Shown: positions 1-8,047 of the stretch, piece by piece
Layout: every line of letters begins with the position of its first letter
Position numbering within the stretch: position 1 is the stretch's first letter
Notes under the pieces: model-generated
Database searches by the model: none
Seen by the model: only the letters and a program-made list of their open reading frames with translations
Told to the model about the DNA's origin: nothing
Translations under genes and position numbers: made by a program
NCBI RefSeq assembly: GCF_024385505.1
Contig: NZ_JANFLT010000007.1
Coordinates: forward strand, 62,001 to 126,000
DNA from: Arthrobacter zhaoxinii
GTDB lineage: Bacteria > Actinomycetota > Actinomycetes > Actinomycetales > Micrococcaceae
DNA length: 64,000 nucleotides
Direction of reading: 5' to 3'

Positions 1-118
1 GGTCCTCCGCCTCGAGGACTTCCGGGTCCACGGCCACCGGCGGCAGTGCCGGGTCCTGTTCCAGGACGTCGCCGTCCAGTTGCCGGTTGTCGGCCCGGCG
101 CCGTTGGTTCTCGCTCAT
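1..118 (-). CDS. Hypothetical protein, N-terminal fragment (cut by window edge)
   Basis: The first 39 codons of a gene that runs off the left edge. It begins MSENQRRRADNRQLDG and continues acidic and proline-rich, with no signal peptide or membrane segment in the visible part. The ATG at 118 has AAGGGA at normal ribosome-binding distance. I do not recognise the family. The 9-mer gacatacgt occurs twice upstream (155-163 and 229-237), flanking the likely promoter; this may be chance. Confidence 0.55.
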   Translation of the reverse strand, partial: MSENQRRRADNRQLDGDVLEQDPALPPVAVDPEVLEAED

Positions 119-237
119 GATGATCCCTTTTGTCTGCGGTGGCTTGTCTGCATTGACATACGTACCGAACGGGGGCAGGGAGTGGCCCTGCTCTTTGCAG
201 ATTACCAGCGCGAGAGTCGGCGGTCACAGACATACGT

Positions 238-269
238 GACGGCGGCCGCACAGGTGTGCGGCCGCCGTC
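238..269 (-). terminator. Perfect 15-bp stem hairpin, terminator of the quinone oxidoreductase gene
   Basis: Perfect inverted repeat: left arm 238-252, 2-nt centre, right arm 255-269, almost all G/C. It lies 25 nt beyond the stop codon of the minus-strand oxidoreductase. There is no U-tract, which is common for actinobacterial terminators. The right arm and following bases resemble the terminator at 24059-24110. Confidence 0.7.
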
Positions 270-293
270 GTTGTTCAGGATGCGTTGTGCGGG

Positions 294-1271
294 TCAGAGC
301 GTCAGCAGGATCTTGCCGGCGTGCTGCCCGGAGTCGAAATACTCGTGTGCGGCGGCAGCCTCGGCCAGCGGGAAGGTGCGGTCCACGAGGGGGCGGATCC
401 GGCCGGACACCAGCAACGGCCAGACGTATTCACCGACGGCGGACATGATGGCGGCCTTTTCCTCCACGGGCCGGCCGCGCAGAGTGGTGCCGATGACGGC
501 GGCGCGCTTGGTCATGAGCTGGTTCAGGTTCAGTTCCGCCTTGGCGCCGCCCTGCAGTCCGATGATCACCAGGCGGCCGGCGACGGCGAGCGCGTCCAGG
601 TTCCGCTTCAGGTATTTGGCGCCGACGACGTCGAGGATGACGTCCGCGCCGTGGCCGTCCGTTGCTTCGCGGACCGCGTCGACGAAGTCCTGCTCCTTGT
701 AGTTGATGAGGACCTTCGCACCGAGGGGTTCAGCCAGCTCGAGCTTTTCCGCCGAGCCTGCGGTCACCATCGGAACGGCGCCGAACGCGGCCACCATCTG
801 GATGGCCATGGTGCCGATGCCGCCCGTGGCGCCGTGGATGAGGACGTAGTCCCCCTCCTTGACGCCGGCGGCCATAAAGAGGTTGGAGAAGACGGTGGCC
901 GCGGTTTCCGGCAGGGACGCTGCGGTGACGGCATCGAAGCCGTCCGGCAGGGGCAGGACCTGCCCGGCGGGGACGGCAACCTGCTCGGCGTATCCACCGC
1001 CGGTCAGCAGTGCCACCACTTCGGTTCCCACGGCGAAGCCTTCAACGCCCTCGCCCAGGGCGGCAATCCGGCCGGAGACTTCCAGGCCCGGATACTCGGA
1101 TGCTCCGGCGGGCACCGGGTAGTGGCCCTGGCGCTGCATCACGTCTGCGCGGTTGATGCCGGCGGCAATAACGTCGATCAGCACCTCGCCCGGTCCGGCC
1201 TCGGGGGCGGGAACATCCTGCAGTTCCAGTGCTTCCGGTCCGCCGGGTGTTCCAATAACGATGGCTTTCAT
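294..1271 (-). CDS. NAD(P)H quinone oxidoreductase, MDR superfamily (PIG3-like)
   Basis: A 325-residue cytosolic medium-chain dehydrogenase/reductase of the zinc-free quinone oxidoreductase branch, expected to reduce quinones or activated alkenes with NADPH. The N-terminal GroES-like fold covers roughly residues 1-125. The nucleotide-binding motif HGATGGIGTMAIQ lies at about 146-158, the AxxGxxG-type loop of this branch. The catalytic Cys/His-Glu zinc ligands of alcohol dehydrogenases are absent. The ATG at 1271 is preceded by GGAAGGAC. It is a single-gene unit ending at the 238-269 hairpin. The closest named family is TP53I3/PIG3 quinone oxidoreductase; the true substrate cannot be read from sequence. 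Confidence 0.9.
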   Translation of the reverse strand: MKAIVIGTPGGPEALELQDVPAPEAGPGEVLIDVIAAGINRADVMQRQGHYPVPAGASEYPGLEVSGRIAALGEGVEGFAVGTEVVALLTGGGYAEQVAVPAGQVLPLPDGFDAVTAASLPETAATVFSNLFMAAGVKEGDYVLIHGATGGIGTMAIQMVAAFGAVPMVTAGSAEKLELAEPLGAKVLINYKEQDFVDAVREATDGHGADVILDVVGAKYLKRNLDALAVAGRLVIIGLQGGAKAELNLNQLMTKRAAVIGTTLRGRPVEEKAAIMSAVGEYVWPLLVSGRIRPLVDRTFPLAEAAAAHEYFDSGQHAGKILLTL

Positions 1272-1333
1272 GCTGTCCTTCCGGGTTTAGGGAATTTTGG
1301 TGATTTCATCCCTTCTGCCAGACTACATAGTGA

Positions 1334-1424
1334 GGAAGGTTGTCCGAGCGGCCGATGGAGCTGGTCTTGAAAACCAGTGTGCGGTAACCCCGTACCAAGG
1401 GTTCGAATCCCTTACCTTCCGCCA
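1334..1424 (+). tRNA. tRNA-Ser (anticodon TGA)
   Basis: Acceptor stem GGAAGGT (1334-1340) pairs with ACCTTCC (1414-1420), followed by discriminator G and encoded CCA (1422-1424). Anticodon stem CTGGT/ACCAG encloses the loop CTTGAAA, giving anticodon TGA at 1368-1370. The long variable arm and GGTTCGAATCC T-arm are typical of class II serine tRNAs. It decodes UCA and, by wobble, UCG. Confidence 0.97.
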
Positions 1425-1430
1425 GACAAC

Positions 1431-1467
1431 AAGAAGCGGTCCCTGATCAGGGGCCGCTTCTTTGTTT
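1431..1467 (+). terminator. Intrinsic terminator of tRNA-Ser(TGA)
   Basis: Stem aagaagcggtccct / aggggccgcttctt (1431-1462, one G-T pair) followed by TTTGTTT. It begins 6 nt after the CCA end. Confidence 0.85.
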
Positions 1468-1495
1468 AACCCGACCCCGTGCCGCCTTCAGGGTG

Positions 1496-1628
1496 CCTTC
1501 CGTACAGCTGATGCTGGCTCCACACCACCTTCCGTACAGCCGATGCTGGCTAAGTGGGTCCCAGGCCGCATTTGCTGTACGGAAGCTGTTGGCCCAGGAC
1601 GTCGGGAACGCATCAGCTGTACAGAAGG
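1496..1628. repeat. Cluster of two direct and two inverted copies of a 24-bp sequence
   Basis: Two direct copies of a 24-mer beginning ccttccgtacagc occur at 1496-1519 and 1528-1551, differing at one base. Inverted relatives occur at 1574-1585 (gctgtacggaag) and 1609-1628 (cgcatcagctgtacagaagg). The outer copies could pair over about 85 bp to form a long stem. No convincing gene lies in 1425-1745. The function is unknown: an intergenic repeat or a multi-copy regulator site are both possible. Confidence 0.7.
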
Positions 1629-1687
1629 CGTCCCTGAGTACAGCGCTTCGCCTAGGGGCGGGCAGGAATTGCTGAAGAGGCCAAATA

Positions 1688-1706
1688 ACTTAGGCTTGTC
1701 CTAAGT
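1688..1706. promoter_or_regulatory. Palindrome ACTTAGG-N5-CCTAAGT, candidate operator
   Basis: Perfect 7-bp arms (1688-1694, 1700-1706) around cttgt, 40 bp upstream of the lipoprotein start. The TTAGG...CCTAA arms recall DtxR/IdeR iron boxes, but the interval is 4 bp shorter than that 19-bp consensus, so I do not assign it to that regulator. Confidence 0.45.
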
Positions 1707-1745
1707 AATTGCGTCCGCAGTCCCCCACCGCATCGGAGCCGCAGC

Positions 1746-2807
1746 ATGTCCCCCCGCATTCAGCCCACCTCTTTCCCGAAGCCGGTCCGCCTGGCAGCAC
1801 TCACCCTCGGACTCGCCGCTGCGCTCACCGGGTGCGCCGCCGGGGACGACGACGACCACGACGAGCCGGCGTCGAACACCGGCATGCACGGGGTGTCCGA
1901 ACAGACCGCCGAGCGCGTGGTCCAGGTCAGCTCCGTCCATCCCGAAACCGGCATGACCCTGATCGAAGGCCCGACTTTCGGGCCCGACGGCGGCCTGTTC
2001 GTTGTCGATGTCACTGCCCCTGCCGGCGACGCCAAGGTGATGCGCGTGGATGTGGAGGATGAATCGGTTTCCCCCGTCTACACCGAGGGCAACGGCGCCT
2101 ACACCTCCGCGCAGTTCAGCCCGAAGGACGGCCGGATCTACCTGACGGACTTTGCCGGCGGAAAAATCGACAGCATCACCGCCGACGGGAAGGACCACCA
2201 GACCTTCTTCACCGGCGACGTCGACGGCGCCCCCATGCGCCCGGACGATCTGGCCTTCGACGAGGAGGGGAACCTCTTCGTCAGCGATTCCACCGGCTAC
2301 GCCGATCCGGCCTGGGAGGCGCAGGGCCGGGTGGTGCGGATCGACAAGGACACCGCGGAGGCCACCGTCCTGGCCGAGAACCTGGCCGCCCCGAACGGCA
2401 TCTCCTTCAGCGAGGACTTCAAGGCACTGTGGGTCAGCCAGTACATGGACAACCGGATCGACTATCTGGTGCTGAACGAGGACAAGACCGAGGTCACCAC
2501 CTCCCACCCGGGCATGCACTTCGACGGCGGCACCAGCCAGACGGATTCCAACGCCGTGGACGCGGACGGCAACGTGTACCAGGCCGTCCACGGGCAGCCG
2601 CGCATTTTCGTCTACAGCCCCACGGGTGAACTGCTGTCCACCGTGACCGTCCCGGCCGACGCCGAGGACGGCCTCACCTCGGCCACCAACATCGCCATCA
2701 AGCCCGGCACCAACGAGGCCTACCTGACGGTCAGCGGCCCCTCGGGCGGTTTCATCTACGAATTCAACGCACTATCCACCGGTATCCGCCAATCAAACGG
2801 CGGCTAA
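1746..2807 (+). CDS. Secreted SMP-30/gluconolactonase-like beta-propeller lipoprotein
   Basis: A 353-residue exported lipoprotein. A basic n-region and hydrophobic stretch end in lipobox LTGC with the lipidated cysteine at residue 30, followed by an acidic Asp/His-rich linker. The rest has the repeat pattern of a six-bladed propeller of the SMP-30/gluconolactonase/Drp35 group, with recurring F.P.DG-like and D..GN-like strand turns (DEEGNLFVSDSTGY, DADGNVYQAV). Family members hydrolyse lactones using a bound divalent metal, so a lactonase or sugar-acid role is plausible but unproven. GGAG precedes the ATG. A 19-bp palindrome sits just upstream. Confidence 0.8.
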   Translation: MSPRIQPTSFPKPVRLAALTLGLAAALTGCAAGDDDDHDEPASNTGMHGVSEQTAERVVQVSSVHPETGMTLIEGPTFGPDGGLFVVDVTAPAGDAKVMRVDVEDESVSPVYTEGNGAYTSAQFSPKDGRIYLTDFAGGKIDSITADGKDHQTFFTGDVDGAPMRPDDLAFDEEGNLFVSDSTGYADPAWEAQGRVVRIDKDTAEATVLAENLAAPNGISFSEDFKALWVSQYMDNRIDYLVLNEDKTEVTTSHPGMHFDGGTSQTDSNAVDADGNVYQAVHGQPRIFVYSPTGELLSTVTVPADAEDGLTSATNIAIKPGTNEAYLTVSGPSGGFIYEFNALSTGIRQSNGG

Positions 2808-3188
2808 CCAATACACCCCAAGGCCCCACCAACAGCAGCACGGATGAGGTGCCCGCGGACGGCGTCTAACCGTTTCCCTCAAGGGGCGACGGCGCAACGG
2901 ACGCTGGGTGACATGTACCCGTAGGTGCCTAGCGGAGGACTGCATGGGGTGCGGCCCCCCTTAGGGCCCTGGCGGCGGGCTGCGTATGGTGGGGTACGCC
3001 CGTAGGGGCCTGGCGGAGGGCTGCATGGGGTGAGGTACCCCGTAGGGGCCTGGCGGAGGCGGCTTTAATATTCTCCGCGAGCTCTGCGAGCGGGGAATTT
3101 CGTTGCCGCCGGAGCCAGGCCCCGCAGGCGGCCACAGCAAGCGGGCACAGCAGGCGGCCACAGCTGGCGGGCCAGCAAGCGCGCGAGC
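2808..3188. other. Intergenic 381 bp made mostly of short repeats
   Basis: No gene is supported here. The middle is the approximately 40-bp tandem array at 2920-3060. The right third (about 3115-3175) is a degenerate GC-rich run of GGCGGCCACAGC-like units just beyond the monooxygenase stop. Reading frames across it are extensions or shadows of the monooxygenase region. Confidence 0.6.
2920..3060. repeat. Tandem array of a ~40-bp unit, about 3.5 copies
   Basis: Copies at about 2920-2959, 2960-3000, 3001-3040 and a half copy at 3041-3060. The core cgtaggggcctggcggaggg is identical in the last two and diverged in the first two, with one single-base indel. There are no unique spacers, so it is not CRISPR. 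Confidence 0.8.
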
Positions 3189-5018
3189 CTACGCCGGCAC
3201 CCCAGCATCCTCGGTCACCAGCACCTCGTCGATGCTCTCCTCGCGCCACCGCTCCAGCAGCCGATGGAACACCACCGGCCCGGGGCTGAAGGAGAAGCTG
3301 ACGGGCGGCGGGTTGCCCTCTCGGTTGTAGTAGCCGGGCGTGCATTCGGCGGCGAACCTGCGGTTGTCCGCGGAGGTCCGCTGGATGGTTTCGCACCAGG
3401 CGGCTTCGGCTTCCGCCGTCGGCTCGATGTAGCGGGCTCCTGCCTCGCGTCCGGCGCCGATGACGGCGGCAATGTGGTTCGCCTGTTCCAGCAGGATGTG
3501 GGCGAAGTTCACCGAGTTGGCGTTCTGCATTGAGCCGAGGTGGAACAGGTTCGGGAAGCCGTGTGTGTAGAAGCCGTGCAGGGTGCGCGGTCCGCGGCTC
3601 CACGTTTCCAGCAGAGTGGATCCGCCGCGTCCGGTCACCGGCAGGGCGCCGGAGGTGACACCGGAGATGCCTACCTCGAAGCCCGTGGCGAAGACGATGC
3701 AGTCCACCTCGTATTCCTCGTCGCCCACCACGATGGTGTTCTCGGTGATGCGGGTGATGCCGCCGAAGTCGGCCGTGTCCACCAGCGTCACGTTGGGAAG
3801 GTTGAAGGTCTCCAGGTAGTAGTCGCTGAAGGTCGGGCGCTTGCACATGTAGCGGTACCAGGGCTTGAGCAGTTCGGCCGTCTTCGGATCGTAGACTTCC
3901 TCGTCCACCCGGGCGCGGATGGAGTTCATTTTCCGGAAGTCGACGAGTTCGTCGAGGCGTTCGCGTTCTTCCGCGGATACGGATTTGTCGACGGCGCCGC
4001 TGATCATCTTGCGGTGCAGCTGCGGGACGGAGGTCCAGCCGTCCCGGGTGAGGTCCTTCTCCACCGGTTCCCCGGAGACCACGGCAAGGAAGTTCTCCAT
4101 GCGTTCCTTCTGCCAGCCCGGCTTCAGCGAGGCGGCCCAGGCGGGGTCGGTGGGGCGGTTGTTCCGGATGTCCACGGACGACGGCGTGCGCTGGAAGACC
4201 AGGAGCTGCTCGGCGTCGCGCGCCACCATGGGAATCACCTGGATGCCCGTGGCGCCGGTGCCGACCACGGCCACCTTCTTGTCCGCGAGTCCGCTGAGGT
4301 TGCCGGTCTGGTCTCCCCCGGTGTAGCCGTAGTCCCACCGGCTGGTGTGGAAGGTGTGCCCCTTGAAGGAGTCGATGCCCGGGATGCCCGGCAGCTTCGG
4401 CTGGGTGAGCGTTCCGGAGGAGGTGATCACGTAGCGGGCACGCATTGAGTCCCCGCGGTCGGTGGTGACGATCCATTCCAGTGCGTCGTCGTCCCAGGTC
4501 AGGCCGGTGACGCGGGTATGGAAAACCGTGTCGCGGTACAGGTCGAAGCGTTCGGCGATGGCCACGGCGTGCCGGCGGATCTCCTCGCCCCGCGCGTACC
4601 GCTCGGTGGGCATGTAACCCACTTCCTCGAGCAGCGGCAGGTAGACGTAGGACTGGATGTCACAGCGGATTCCGGGGTAGCGGTTCCAGTACCAGGTGCC
4701 GCCGAAGTCGCCGGCTTCATCCATCATGCGGATGCTTTCGACGCCGGCCTCCCGGAGCCGGGCGCCGGTGGTCAGGCCGCCGAAGCCGCCGCCGATCACC
4801 AGCACCTCCACGGCATCGGTCAGCGGCTCCCGCCCGGTGCGCGGGGTGTAGGGATCGGTGGCGTAGTAGCCGAACTTTCCCTTGGCTGGCTGGTACTGGG
4901 TGGCGCCGTCCGGACGGATCCGCCGGTCCCGTTCCGCCTTGTATTTGGCCCGAAGGCCCTCTACATCCAGTCCTTCTTCGGTGTGCTCGTACGCTATGGG
5001 GGTTTGCGTGCTGCTCAT
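3189..5018 (-). CDS. Type I Baeyer-Villiger (flavin-containing) monooxygenase
   Basis: A 609-residue FAD- and NADPH-dependent monooxygenase that should insert oxygen next to a ketone carbonyl to form esters or lactones, as in cyclohexanone and phenylacetone monooxygenases. FAD-binding GGGFGG is at about 76-81, FGGTWYWNRYPG at about 105-116, and the BVMO fingerprint FKGHTFHTSRWD at 218-229. The NADPH-binding GTGATG is at about 253-258. About 60 residues precede the Rossmann motif, as in the larger members. AAGGAC precedes the ATG at 5018. It is divergent from a MarR regulator, with an inverted repeat between them, so substrate-induced derepression is likely. Substrate unknown. Confidence 0.9.
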   Translation of the reverse strand: MSSTQTPIAYEHTEEGLDVEGLRAKYKAERDRRIRPDGATQYQPAKGKFGYYATDPYTPRTGREPLTDAVEVLVIGGGFGGLTTGARLREAGVESIRMMDEAGDFGGTWYWNRYPGIRCDIQSYVYLPLLEEVGYMPTERYARGEEIRRHAVAIAERFDLYRDTVFHTRVTGLTWDDDALEWIVTTDRGDSMRARYVITSSGTLTQPKLPGIPGIDSFKGHTFHTSRWDYGYTGGDQTGNLSGLADKKVAVVGTGATGIQVIPMVARDAEQLLVFQRTPSSVDIRNNRPTDPAWAASLKPGWQKERMENFLAVVSGEPVEKDLTRDGWTSVPQLHRKMISGAVDKSVSAEERERLDELVDFRKMNSIRARVDEEVYDPKTAELLKPWYRYMCKRPTFSDYYLETFNLPNVTLVDTADFGGITRITENTIVVGDEEYEVDCIVFATGFEVGISGVTSGALPVTGRGGSTLLETWSRGPRTLHGFYTHGFPNLFHLGSMQNANSVNFAHILLEQANHIAAVIGAGREAGARYIEPTAEAEAAWCETIQRTSADNRRFAAECTPGYYNREGNPPPVSFSFSPGPVVFHRLLERWREESIDEVLVTEDAGVPA

Positions 5019-5150
5019 GTATGTCCTTACTTAGCTTGCGCATGCCCGGGGCAGGATCCGGGGAAGGACAACGACGCCGGTGCGCGGAGTCCGTCTCGCT
5101 CCGAACGCCGGCCGCCGGGGACGCCGGTATATCTCAGGCCGCCAAAAACG

Positions 5151-5167
5151 GTTAGTCCCACACTAAC
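5151..5167. promoter_or_regulatory. Inverted repeat GTTAGT-N5-ACTAAC, candidate MarR operator
   Basis: Perfect 6-bp arms (5151-5156 and 5162-5167) lie between the divergent monooxygenase and MarR genes. Length and placement fit a MarR dimer site controlling both promoters. Binding by the adjacent regulator is inference. Confidence 0.55.
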
Positions 5168-5220
5168 TAATTTTCCGGGGTGTTTGCTGACGCCGTGTTT
5201 GCCGACACGTCCGGGGCCAC

Positions 5221-5226
5221 TACGGT
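5221..5226 (+). promoter_or_regulatory. Candidate -10 box TACGGT of a leaderless MarR transcript
   Basis: TACGGT fits the actinobacterial TANNNT -10 and ends 6 nt before the ATG. No Shine-Dalgarno sequence is visible, which suggests that transcription starts at or next to the start codon. Confidence 0.5.
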
Positions 5227-5232
5227 GAACTC

Positions 5233-5706
5233 ATGACCGACGGAAGTAATGTGCAGCACGAGCGCGAACGGGTGCTGCAAAGTCTCGAAGAACTCACCGA
5301 CTCACTGCAGTCAACGGCCCTGCCCGCTTTCCTCGACCCGCTGCTGGCCACGGACCTGACGGTGCGCCAGTTGAAGGTCCTGACCGTCCTGGTGGCCACG
5401 GAGGAGGGCGCCACCGGCCGGGGACTCTCGGAGTCCTTCGGCGTCTCGATGGCCTCCATGTCCGGCCTGATCGACCGGCTCGTTGCCCAGGGCGTCGCAG
5501 TCCGCTCGGAGGACACCCGGGATGCGCGCGTGCGGCGGGTGAAGGCGACGCCGCTGGGCCGAACAGTGGTGCGCAGGCTCGTGGCCGGACGCCCGGAGCT
5601 GAATTTCGAGATTCTCTCGCGGTTGTCCATGGACGACCTGCGGGCGCTCGAGCAGGGCATGCGCGCCGTGCATACCGAGGTCAACCGGGCAGAGGGCGCC
5701 GTCTAG
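5233..5706 (+). CDS. MarR-family transcriptional regulator
   Basis: A 157-residue winged-helix DNA-binding protein. The core runs from about residue 40 to 115: LTVRQLKVLTVL (helix before the HTH), SESFGVSMASMSGLIDRL (recognition helix) and the wing RSEDTRDARVRRVKATPLG, where the D-R-R pattern is the MarR signature. Helices at both ends would form the dimer interface. It diverges from the Baeyer-Villiger monooxygenase and is its probable repressor, binding 5151-5167. Its stop overlaps the end of galK by 4 bp tail to tail, so no terminator separates them. Confidence 0.88.
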   Translation: MTDGSNVQHERERVLQSLEELTDSLQSTALPAFLDPLLATDLTVRQLKVLTVLVATEEGATGRGLSESFGVSMASMSGLIDRLVAQGVAVRSEDTRDARVRRVKATPLGRTVVRRLVAGRPELNFEILSRLSMDDLRALEQGMRAVHTEVNRAEGAV

Positions 5707-6905
5707 ACCCGGCCGGCACCGTCCGCCGGCAGCACCGTGAACAGCGCCGGTTCGGCAAAGTCCTGGGCCGCGAACGCTGCCAGCACTGCAGCGCGGACGT
5801 CAGCTTCGTCTTCCTGCCGGATCAGGGCAATGGCGGAGCCGCCGAACCCGCCGCCGGTCATCCGGGAACCCAGCGCACCGGCGGCACGCGCCGTATCTAC
5901 CGCCAGGTCCAGCTCCGGGCAGGACACCTCGAAGTCGTCGCGCAGCGACACATGGGAGGCGGTCAGCAGCTCGCCGATGCCTCGGACGTTGTCCGCCCGC
6001 AGCTCCTCCACCACCTGCAGCACGCGCTGGTTCTCTGCGGTCACATGGCGCACCCGCTTCCGGGTTTCCTCGTCCAAGCCGTCCAGGGAGGTGCCCTCCG
6101 GGACGTCCCGCAGCGACTGCACCCCAAGGGCCGCCGCACCGCGTTCGCAGGCGTTGCGCCGGGCGCTGTAGCCGCCGTCGGCGTGGCTGTGGACCACCCG
6201 CGTATCGATGACCAGCACTTCCAGTCCGTGGTCGGCCAGGGGCAGCGGCACCGTTTCTGATTCCAGGCTCCGGCAGTCAAGGAACAGGGCACCGCCTTCG
6301 CGTCCCATCAGCGACGCCGACTGGTCCATGATGCCCGTGGGGGCACCCACAAACTCGTTCTCGGCGTACTGGGTCAGGCGTGCCATCTCGGGTGCATCGA
6401 GTCCCAGGCCCAGCAGGTCATTGAGCGCCACAATCACCGCCACTTCCACCGCGTGGGAGGAAGACAGGCCGGCGCCCACCGGAACGGTGGAATCCAGCAG
6501 CAGGTCGAATCCGGGCACCGAGACCCCGGCCTGCTGTGCCAGTGCGTACACCACGCCCGCCGGATACCCGGCCCAGCCGTCCGCGGATCCCGGTTCCAGA
6601 CCGCCGGTCCGGAACTGCGCGCGGGAGAGGTCGGCGCCGTCGGGGGCGAAGGTCGAGGCGAGACGGACGACGTCGGCCTCCGTCCCGGGTTCGGAGTCCG
6701 CCGTCCGCAGCCGCACGGCCACGAGGGCGCTGCGGTCAATGGCGAACGGCAGGACGAAGCCGTTGTTGTAATCCGTGTGTTCGCCGATCAGGTTCACCCG
6801 CCCGGGGGCGCGCCAGACGCCGTCGGGCGCCGCACCGAAGACCTCGGAGAACCGGCGCGCCAGGGTGTCCGCCCGCTCCTGCAGGGTAGATGTACAGGTG
6901 CTCAT
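5703..6905 (-). CDS. galK: Galactokinase
   Basis: A 400-residue cytosolic GHMP kinase that phosphorylates alpha-D-galactose to galactose-1-phosphate, the first committed Leloir step. The galactokinase signature GRVNLIGEHTDYNNG is at 35-49, the GHMP ATP-binding motif PVGAGLSSSHA is mid-protein, and the C-terminal glycine-rich motif MTGGGFGGSAIALI is present. Length is normal. The ATG at 6905 overlaps the galT stop by 4 bp (ATGA), which implies translational coupling. It is the last gene of the five-gene galactoside operon running from 11295 to 5703. Confidence 0.97.
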   Translation of the reverse strand: MSTCTSTLQERADTLARRFSEVFGAAPDGVWRAPGRVNLIGEHTDYNNGFVLPFAIDRSALVAVRLRTADSEPGTEADVVRLASTFAPDGADLSRAQFRTGGLEPGSADGWAGYPAGVVYALAQQAGVSVPGFDLLLDSTVPVGAGLSSSHAVEVAVIVALNDLLGLGLDAPEMARLTQYAENEFVGAPTGIMDQSASLMGREGGALFLDCRSLESETVPLPLADHGLEVLVIDTRVVHSHADGGYSARRNACERGAAALGVQSLRDVPEGTSLDGLDEETRKRVRHVTAENQRVLQVVEELRADNVRGIGELLTASHVSLRDDFEVSCPELDLAVDTARAAGALGSRMTGGGFGGSAIALIRQEDEADVRAAVLAAFAAQDFAEPALFTVLPADGAGRV

Positions 6906-8047
6906 GGCTTAGCCTCGCGCAGCCGGGCAGCGGTCAGTTCCGCAGTGGTGTCATTGATGAAGGCGCCCATGGCTGCCTCGGATCCGGCTAGGAACTTCAG
7001 TTTGTCCTCGGCCCGGCGGGGGCTGGTGAGCTGCAGGTGCAGCCAGCCGGCGTCACGGTCCGCGGCCGTCACAGGCGTCTGGTGCCAGGCGGAGATATAC
7101 GGGGTGGGGGTCTCATACAGCCCGTCCACCCGCTGCAGCAGATCCAGGTAGACGGATGCCAGCTCGTCGCGTTCCGCCCCGTTCAGGGCGGCGAGGTCGG
7201 GGACCTGGCGGTGCGGCACCAGGTGCACCTCCAGCGGCCAGCGGGCCGCGTAGGGCACGTAGGCGGAGAAATATTCACCCGCAAAAACCATGCGGTCCCC
7301 GGCGTCGGACTCGTCCCGAAGCACTTCGCCCATCAGGGGCCGGCCGTTTTCGGCCAGGTGCCGGCGGGAGCGATCGGCCAGCCGGGCTGCGTGCGGGGCC
7401 GCGTAGGGGTAGGCGTAGATCTGCCCGTGCGGGTGGTGCAGCGTCACGCCAATGTCCTGGCCGCGGTTTTCGAAGGGAAAGACGTGCCGGATGCCCGGCA
7501 GTGCGGAGAGTTCCTCGGTGCGCTGGGCCCAGGCCTCAACCACGGTGCGGGCACGGGTGTAGGGCAGCGATGCGAAAGAGCTGTTGTGCTCCGGGGTGAA
7601 CACCACCACCTCGCAGCGGCCGAAGGCCGGTGAGGGATGACCCCACAGGGCGCGCTGGTCCTGGTCCCCTGTCTCCGGCAGCGTGCCCAGTTCCGGCCCC
7701 AGGGAGGGGAAACGGTTTTCAAACACCACGACGTCGAAGTCCCCGGCGGGGATCTCCGACATCCGGCCCGGGACGGTGGGGCACAGCGGGCACTGGTCGG
7801 CGGGCGGCAGATAGGTCCGGGCCTGCCGGTGCGCGGCGACGGCCACCCATTCCCCGGTCAGACGGTCAAAACGCACCTCGCCGTTGCCGGACCGGCCCTC
7901 CAGTGGACGCGCGTCACGGACGGACTCCACCGGGTTGCCGCCGCGGTCGGTGAAGAACAGCGATTCGCGGCCGTCTGCCAGCGTGTGCCGGCGGTGGACC
8001 ATGGGCAGCGCCGCAGTTCCCTGCACCGCTGGGGACTTGCTTGACAC
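6902..8047 (-). CDS. galT: Galactose-1-phosphate uridylyltransferase
   Basis: A 381-residue enzyme that exchanges UMP between UDP-glucose and galactose-1-phosphate. The catalytic triad HPH is at 205-207 in HHPHGQIYAYP, where the second His carries the uridylyl group. CPLC at about 86-89 is the zinc-site pair of this family, and the C-terminal GalT domain (EVHLVPHRQ, SAWHQTP) is complete. It starts with GTG at 8047, abutting the stop codon of the upstream permease gene, and overlaps galK downstream. galE is not in the window. Confidence 0.96.
   Translation of the reverse strand: MSSKSPAVQGTAALPMVHRRHTLADGRESLFFTDRGGNPVESVRDARPLEGRSGNGEVRFDRLTGEWVAVAAHRQARTYLPPADQCPLCPTVPGRMSEIPAGDFDVVVFENRFPSLGPELGTLPETGDQDQRALWGHPSPAFGRCEVVVFTPEHNSSFASLPYTRARTVVEAWAQRTEELSALPGIRHVFPFENRGQDIGVTLHHPHGQIYAYPYAAPHAARLADRSRRHLAENGRPLMGEVLRDESDAGDRMVFAGEYFSAYVPYAARWPLEVHLVPHRQVPDLAALNGAERDELASVYLDLLQRVDGLYETPTPYISAWHQTPVTAADRDAGWLHLQLTSPRRAEDKLKFLAGSEAAMGAFINDTTAELTAARLREAKP

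Noticed and set aside
1462-1704. 80-codon ORF in the repeat cluster after tRNA-Ser(TGA)
   Set aside because: Composed of the 24-bp repeats and their inverses, with no ribosome site or protein-like composition.
1688-1706. DtxR/IdeR iron box
   Set aside because: The arms resemble it, but the spacing is 4 bp too short for the 19-bp consensus; kept only as an unassigned dyad.
2920-3060. Possible CRISPR array
   Set aside because: The units are contiguous tandem repeats with no unique spacers, and there are no cas genes.
2929-4476. 515-codon minus-strand ORF over the monooxygenase and the tandem repeats
   Set aside because: Alternate frame of the Baeyer-Villiger monooxygenase. Its Pro-rich repeated tail comes from the 40-bp array.
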